The position numbers and the translations under genes are program-made. This document shows, one piece after another, positions 60,205 through 64,000 of a stretch of DNA of 64,000 nt; the first letter of the stretch is position 1; every line of letters begins with the position of its first letter. Origin of the DNA: Faecalicoccus pleomorphus DSM 20574 (GTDB lineage: Bacteria > Bacillota_I > Bacilli_A > Erysipelotrichales > Erysipelotrichaceae); NCBI RefSeq assembly GCF_000420345.1, contig NZ_ATUT01000001.1, positions 1 to 64,000 of the forward strand, in the 5' to 3' direction. The notes below the pieces were generated by a model. That model saw nothing but the letters and a program-made list of their open reading frames with translations. It did not search any database and was not told where the DNA came from.

Positions 60205-61380
60205 ATGTTTGTACAACTGTTTTGTAAGGATAGAAATCAAAAAGAAAAAGATGAATTGTATCGGGTGCTTGGTGCCATTGCTCATCGTGAAAATGTACAG
60301 ATTGAAGAGCGTGGCGATGTTGTTGAAATGGAGGTCTGTCCACAAGGGAAGATCATTGTTCATGAAGAGGACAGAGAGGTTATTTTAAGTGCTAATACAC
60401 GTCATGCCGGTGCGGGTTTTCATGCGTTTTGCGTTGATATCTTTATGGATATTCAACAAGAGTTAACTGGAGAATTTGAACTGGTGGATGATTTGGAATT
60501 TGATCAGGATGGCAATTTTCATCGGCTTCATCACCTCTATGAAGATGAATTGGAGTATTTACGAGGCAATCTTGTAAAGCGAGAACCGGTCTTTTATAAA
60601 AATTATTTATACGATGAAACTTTCTTTTTACCGATGGAAAAAGAAGATGCGATTGCTACACCGATCGGTTATATCGATACCAAAGAGTTTTTACACATGG
60701 ATCCGCATGATTTGATGGATTTATTTTATATCTGGAATGAATGGGATCTGGATGCATCTTACTATAAAAATGCTGCTTTGACGTTATTGGCCAAAGAAGG
60801 CTATGGGCCCTATGCATTGATGAATGATCATACGCATAAAATGGCAAACATGATTTGTGATTATATTGAGCTGGCTTACCAACAAGATTCCTCTATATCG
60901 TTACCTGTTAAGGAATATCGTTTCTATACACAGCTTCTTCAAAGAGAAGATCAATTAAAAGATCCCGTTGTCATGGAACAAGAAGTATACCAGTATCGGT
61001 TGATGGAAGTCTATCATCTGTTTGAAAATGTTAAAGTAGTGGCGCTGGGAGCCTGTGAAAGAAGTTATGATCCGGTGACTCAATCACTTTGTCTGATGTC
61101 ACCGCGAAAAGAAGAGCATGAATGGGATTATCTGCTGCAGGCTTCTAAGCAGCCTTTGATCTGTGTACAAATAGATAAACTGGAAGAAAACAATCCGGTT
61201 TCTTATCGCAACAAGGCAGTCTGGATGCATGCGTATAAAGAGGATGGTATTTATTTTTTAGAGGCAAAGATCGCCTCTATGGAAGAAGAACTTTTCTTTC
61301 ATTGTACAGTGAAAAATGAAAAACACATTCCGTATCTAAAACAGTGCATCAAGGAGAGTGAATTTGCGATTCTCGATTAA
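60205..61380 (+). CDS. Protein of unknown function, 391 residues
   Basis: A full-length, acidic, soluble-looking protein with an AAAAAGGAG ribosome site and its own promoter, so it is a real gene. I do not recognise a family. There is no signal peptide, membrane helix or nucleotide-binding loop. Notable are HAGAGFHAFCVDIF near residue 68, a run of aspartate/glutamate with histidines (DQDGNFHRLHHLYEDELEYL) around residue 100, and MDPHDLMDLFYIWNEWDLDASY around residue 170. The neighbours are an rRNA methyltransferase (divergent) and ptsI, which give no firm clue. Confidence 0.75.
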   Translation: MFVQLFCKDRNQKEKDELYRVLGAIAHRENVQIEERGDVVEMEVCPQGKIIVHEEDREVILSANTRHAGAGFHAFCVDIFMDIQQELTGEFELVDDLEFDQDGNFHRLHHLYEDELEYLRGNLVKREPVFYKNYLYDETFFLPMEKEDAIATPIGYIDTKEFLHMDPHDLMDLFYIWNEWDLDASYYKNAALTLLAKEGYGPYALMNDHTHKMANMICDYIELAYQQDSSISLPVKEYRFYTQLLQREDQLKDPVVMEQEVYQYRLMEVYHLFENVKVVALGACERSYDPVTQSLCLMSPRKEEHEWDYLLQASKQPLICVQIDKLEENNPVSYRNKAVWMHAYKEDGIYFLEAKIASMEEELFFHCTVKNEKHIPYLKQCIKESEFAILD

Positions 61381-61454
61381 AAAATAGAATGATACACAAT
61401 TCAAAAATGATCTTCGTTTTCATTCTAGAAATGAATTGAAACCGCTTTTAAAAA

Positions 61455-61483
61455 TTGTAAAAAGAGATCAAAAGTGATAAAAT
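61455..61483 (+). promoter_or_regulatory. Promoter of ptsI
   Basis: TTGTAA (61455-61460), a 17-base spacer ending in TGA and TAAAAT (61478-61483). The leader is about 40 bases with AGGAGG before the ATG. Confidence 0.65.
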
Positions 61484-61528
61484 TTGTACGAGTATAGAGC
61501 AGAATGCTTACAAATAGGAGGATTTTAC

Positions 61529-63232
61529 ATGTTAAAAGGTATTGCGGCAAGTGCTGGTGTATCCGTAGCGAAAGTCTATAAGTTGGAAACACCAAACGTA
61601 GTGATTGAAAAGAAACAAGGAGATGCTGAAGCGGAAATCAAAAAATTTGATGAAGCTTTGGAAAAAACAAAAAAAGACATTGAAGGTGTCAAAGAAAGAG
61701 CTGCAAAACGCTTAAGTGAAGAAGAACTGGCTGTATTTGATGCACATCTGATGATGGCAGGTGACCCGGAACTGGCTTCTCAGATCAAAAATATGATTCA
61801 GAGTGAATCCGTGAATGCGGAATATGCAACGGATGTTGTAGCTACACAAATGGTAGAAATGTTTGAAAGTATGGATAACGAATATTTCAAGGAAAGGGCT
61901 GCCGATGTTAAAGACGTTACTTTCCGATTGAAATGTAATTTGTTAGGGCTTTTGATTCCAGATCTGACAAGCATTGATGAAGATTCGATCATTGTTGCTC
62001 ATGATTTAACACCAAGTGATACGGCGCAGTTAAATGAATATGTAAAAGGATTTGCCACAGAAATCGGTGGAAAGACTTCTCACTCTGCCATTATGGCAAA
62101 TTCTTTGGAGATTCCGGCTGTTGTAGGATGCCCAGGTGTTATGGATGCCGTTAAGACCGGAGATGTATTGGCGTTGGATGCTTTGGATGGTGTTGTAGAA
62201 GTAAACCCGGATGAAGCTACGATTCAAGCTTATCAAGAAAAAGCAAAAGCCTATGCCAAAGAAAAAGAAGAATTAAAGGTTTTGGTCTCTGAAAAATCTG
62301 TGACAAAAGATGGTCATGAAGTGGAATTAGCTGGAAATATCGGCGGATTTAAAGATGTAGAAGGCGTACTTAAGAACGGCGGAGAAGGTGTAGGTCTATT
62401 CCGTACGGAATTCTTATATATGAATTCTGATCATTTCCCAACAGAAGATGAACAGTTTGAAGCTTATAAACAGGTACTGGAAGGAATGCAGGGAAAACGT
62501 GTTGTCGTTCGTACTTTGGATATCGGTGGTGACAAGCATTTGTCTTACTATGAATTCCCAAATGAAATGAACCCATTCTTAGGTTATCGTGCCATTCGTC
62601 TGTGCTTAAAAGAACAAGATATCTTCCGTACACAGCTTCGTGCATTATGTCGTGCATCCGTTTATGGAAGACTGTGCATCATGTTCCCAATGATCGCAAC
62701 CGTAAAAGAATTCTGTGATGCCAAAGCGATCTTTGAAGATGTGAAAAAAGAATTGATTTCTGAAGGTGTTCAGGTAGCTGATAATATTGAAGTAGGTATG
62801 ATGGTTGAAATTCCTGCTGCTGCCGTATTGGCTGATCAGTTTGCCAAATATGCAGACTTCTTCTCTATTGGTACAAATGATTTGATTCAGTATTCTATGG
62901 CTGCCGATCGTATGTCTGAACATGTATCGTATTTGTATCAGCCATACAACCCGAGTGTACTTCGTCTGATTGCCAACACAATCAAGGGCGCTCATTCACA
63001 AGGTAAATGGGCCGGTATGTGTGGTGCTATGGCCGGTGAACCGAATGCTGTACCGATTCTGTTAGGATTGGGATTGGATGAATTCTCCATGAGTGCTACG
63101 CAGATTCTGAAAGCTCGTAAAGTTGTAAAATCTTTGAGTTATGAAGAGATGAAAGATTTAGCACAGGAATGCTTAAACAAGCAAACGGCAGAAGAAGTCT
63201 TAGAATACGTACAATCAAAAGTAGAACAGTAA
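61529..63232 (+). CDS. ptsI: Phosphoenolpyruvate--protein phosphotransferase (PTS enzyme I)
   Basis: A 567-residue cytoplasmic enzyme that takes phosphate from phosphoenolpyruvate and passes it to HPr. The HPr-binding helical domain is N-terminal, the phosphohistidine lies in GGKTSHSAIMANSLEIP, and the C-terminal PEP domain has GVGLFRTEFLYM, RTLDIGGDK, SIGTNDLIQYSMA and the conserved cysteine in MCGAMAGEP. The start MLKGIAASAG at 61529 follows AGGAGG. ptsH, usually just upstream, is not in this window. It closes with its own terminator. Confidence 0.97.
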   Translation: MLKGIAASAGVSVAKVYKLETPNVVIEKKQGDAEAEIKKFDEALEKTKKDIEGVKERAAKRLSEEELAVFDAHLMMAGDPELASQIKNMIQSESVNAEYATDVVATQMVEMFESMDNEYFKERAADVKDVTFRLKCNLLGLLIPDLTSIDEDSIIVAHDLTPSDTAQLNEYVKGFATEIGGKTSHSAIMANSLEIPAVVGCPGVMDAVKTGDVLALDALDGVVEVNPDEATIQAYQEKAKAYAKEKEELKVLVSEKSVTKDGHEVELAGNIGGFKDVEGVLKNGGEGVGLFRTEFLYMNSDHFPTEDEQFEAYKQVLEGMQGKRVVVRTLDIGGDKHLSYYEFPNEMNPFLGYRAIRLCLKEQDIFRTQLRALCRASVYGRLCIMFPMIATVKEFCDAKAIFEDVKKELISEGVQVADNIEVGMMVEIPAAAVLADQFAKYADFFSIGTNDLIQYSMAADRMSEHVSYLYQPYNPSVLRLIANTIKGAHSQGKWAGMCGAMAGEPNAVPILLGLGLDEFSMSATQILKARKVVKSLSYEEMKDLAQECLNKQTAEEVLEYVQSKVEQ

Positions 63233-63242
63233 AAATCCTTTG

Positions 63243-63273
63243 AGGTATAGAGCTTGGCTCTATACCTTTTTTT
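63243..63273 (+). terminator. Terminator after ptsI
   Basis: AGGTATAGAGC TTG GCTCTATACCT, an 11-bp perfect stem with a three-base loop, followed by TTTTTT. Confidence 0.92.
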
Positions 63274-63414
63274 GTAGTAAAGAGTTGAACGTATAGCTCA
63301 ATATCTAAATGAATCAAAAAAGTAAATCTCTGATCCAGAAAGCAATTTAAAGAAATGGAGATCAAGCATACAATTCCAGTATTTATATAGAGATATTGAA
63401 CTGTAGATAAAAAT

Positions 63415-63456
63415 AAAAGGAGACTGAGCAGATTGTATTCTGTTAATCTCCTTTTT
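63415..63456. terminator. Bidirectional terminator between ptsI and the small minus-strand gene
   Basis: AAAAGGAGA and TCTCCTTTT enclose an inner CAGA/TCTG stem. T-runs follow on both strands. It most likely serves the minus-strand gene that ends at 63478. The 140 bases between this and the ptsI terminator show nothing I can support. Confidence 0.7.
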
Positions 63457-63477
63457 ATGAACATTACTTTCATTCTC

Positions 63478-63801
63478 TTAAGAAATTAATCTTTGAATTT
63501 GTTCAATAAAAGTTCTTGCTTCCTTAATGGCTTTATGGTAATCCAAATTGTTTCGAACAAGGGGTTCTTCATTCCAAGTGAGATCTTTGACAGAATCATC
63601 ATTCCATGTAAAACGTATGATAATTTGAACATGCTCATCATCGTTAGCCATTGAATGACTTAAGGTATTCGCCAGGGAATTAAAAATGGTTTTGGAAACT
63701 TCTTTTTTTACAGGGACGATTTTTAATTCAACTTTTCGAATGGATGAAATATTCAAGGAAAGATTATCAGACTTTATGGTATTGTTTTCTAATGTAATCA
63801 T
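63478..63801 (-). CDS. Small protein of unknown function, 107 residues
   Basis: A short soluble protein with alternating strands in the first half (NNTIKSDNLSLNISSIRKVELKIVPV), a serine-rich middle and a helical end (YHKAIKEARTFIEQIQRLI). The N-terminal pattern could be a small beta-sheet domain of the PH-like kind, but this is a guess. AAAGGCGG lies upstream of the ATG, and a terminator follows the stop, so it is likely a true gene. No relative is recognised. Confidence 0.6.
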   Translation of the reverse strand: MITLENNTIKSDNLSLNISSIRKVELKIVPVKKEVSKTIFNSLANTLSHSMANDDEHVQIIIRFTWNDDSVKDLTWNEEPLVRNNLDYHKAIKEARTFIEQIQRLIS

Positions 63802-63939
63802 AGGAAAGACCGCCTTTCTAATCCCTTTATATCATGCATGTTATAAAAAGTATAGTTAATTTTTACATCCTTTTAACGTAACAGTATCAAAGCTCTAACC
63901 TGCAAGACGTATGATATAACCAAAGTTGAGGTAGGGAAA

Positions 63940-64000
63940 ATGTTGTATGTCATGGGATTCTGTAGTATTTCGCTAAGTGTTTTAAGTTATGTTCGTTCTA
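63940..64000 (+). CDS. Possible start of a gene running out of the window
   Basis: GAGGTAGGGAAA precedes an ATG at 63940 that stays open for 20 codons to the window end, beginning MLYVMGFCSISLSVLSY, hydrophobic enough for a membrane segment or signal peptide. TATGATATAA at 63910-63919 could be the -10 region. The stretch 63802-63909 holds nothing else that I can identify. Confidence 0.35.
   Translation, partial: MLYVMGFCSISLSVLSYVRS

Noticed and set aside
61435-61452. cre-like TTGAAACCGCTTTTAA upstream of the ptsI promoter
   Set aside because: Two positions break the consensus, including one in the conserved left half, so I do not call it a cre site.
63096-63473. 125-residue minus-strand frame overlapping the end of ptsI
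   Set aside because: Its second half is antisense to ptsI coding sequence, it crosses two terminator hairpins and it has no ribosome site.
1-64000. CRISPR array or complete prophage
   Set aside because: No regularly spaced direct repeats, cas genes, integrase or phage structural genes are visible.

Overview
The window is a low-GC, Gram-positive (Firmicutes) chromosome segment. It probably comes from an anaerobic gut-type bacterium of the Erysipelotrichia. The basis is the conserved gene orders priA-rsmB-rlmN-prpC-prkC-rsgA-rpe-thiN with rpmB beside it and rodZ-pgsA-cinA-recA, together with anaerobe-type enzymes (pyruvate phosphate dikinase, the NfnAB electron-bifurcating transhydrogenase, type III glutamine synthetases), an Spx regulator and a T-box leader. 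The lineage is inferred, not proven. Most promoters have an extended -10 element (TGn-TATAAT), and most genes are densely packed with strong Shine-Dalgarno sites.

Layout. 1-950: transposase tail, a frameshifted small membrane gene, tRNA-Cys and tRNA-Leu. 1.0-9.9 kb: a housekeeping operon for replication restart, rRNA modification, the PrpC/PrkC phosphatase-kinase pair, ribosome assembly, pentose phosphate and thiamine. 10-16 kb: a membrane protein of unknown role with a papain-like tail, rpmB, mraY-murD-uppP for cell-wall precursors, trpS. 16-21 kb: spx, ppdK behind a perfect catabolite-repression (cre) site, and an acetyltransferase/flavodoxin-fold/phosphodiesterase cluster. 21-33 kb: a nitrogen-assimilation block. 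On the minus strand is GSIII-asnB-gltB-gltD behind a leader that folds into a terminator; divergently there is a short GSI gene followed by an ANTAR antiterminator with a degenerate receiver domain. 33.4-36.4 kb: a frameshifted Rpn nuclease, a TetR regulator with an operator-like palindrome in its promoter, and a GH13 glycosidase. 36.4-40.2 kb: pyrG and a second GSIII on the minus strand. 40.4-45 kb: an AI-2E family permease, then an overlapping WYL regulator / DUF2779 protein / zinc phospholipase-like operon. 45-47.3 kb: nfnAB. 47.3-47.95 kb: decayed sequence plus a well-formed candidate small RNA. 47.97-53.8 kb: UDG-family protein, rodZ-pgsA-cinA-recA, and the NAD salvage pair pncA-pncB. 53.8-55.4 kb: an IS3-type remnant, a frameshifted alpha/beta hydrolase and a shortened amidohydrolase-like protein. 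55.4-58.3 kb: a methionine-type T-box and metNIQ. 58.3-64 kb: a two-domain uridine-kinase-like protein, an rRNA-type methyltransferase, an unrecognised conserved-looking protein, ptsI and a small unknown protein.

How it fits together. Glutamine is the main theme: three glutamine synthetases, glutamate synthase, asparagine synthetase and CTP synthase lie within about 19 kb, with an RNA-binding antiterminator between the divergent units. The most interesting candidates for something new are that ANTAR/attenuator circuit, the small RNA near 47.8 kb with pyrimidine-rich loops, a group of genes whose -10 box sits 4-7 nt before the start codon (possible leaderless mRNAs), and the WYL/DUF2779/phospholipase operon in which the RecB-like nuclease site looks degenerate.
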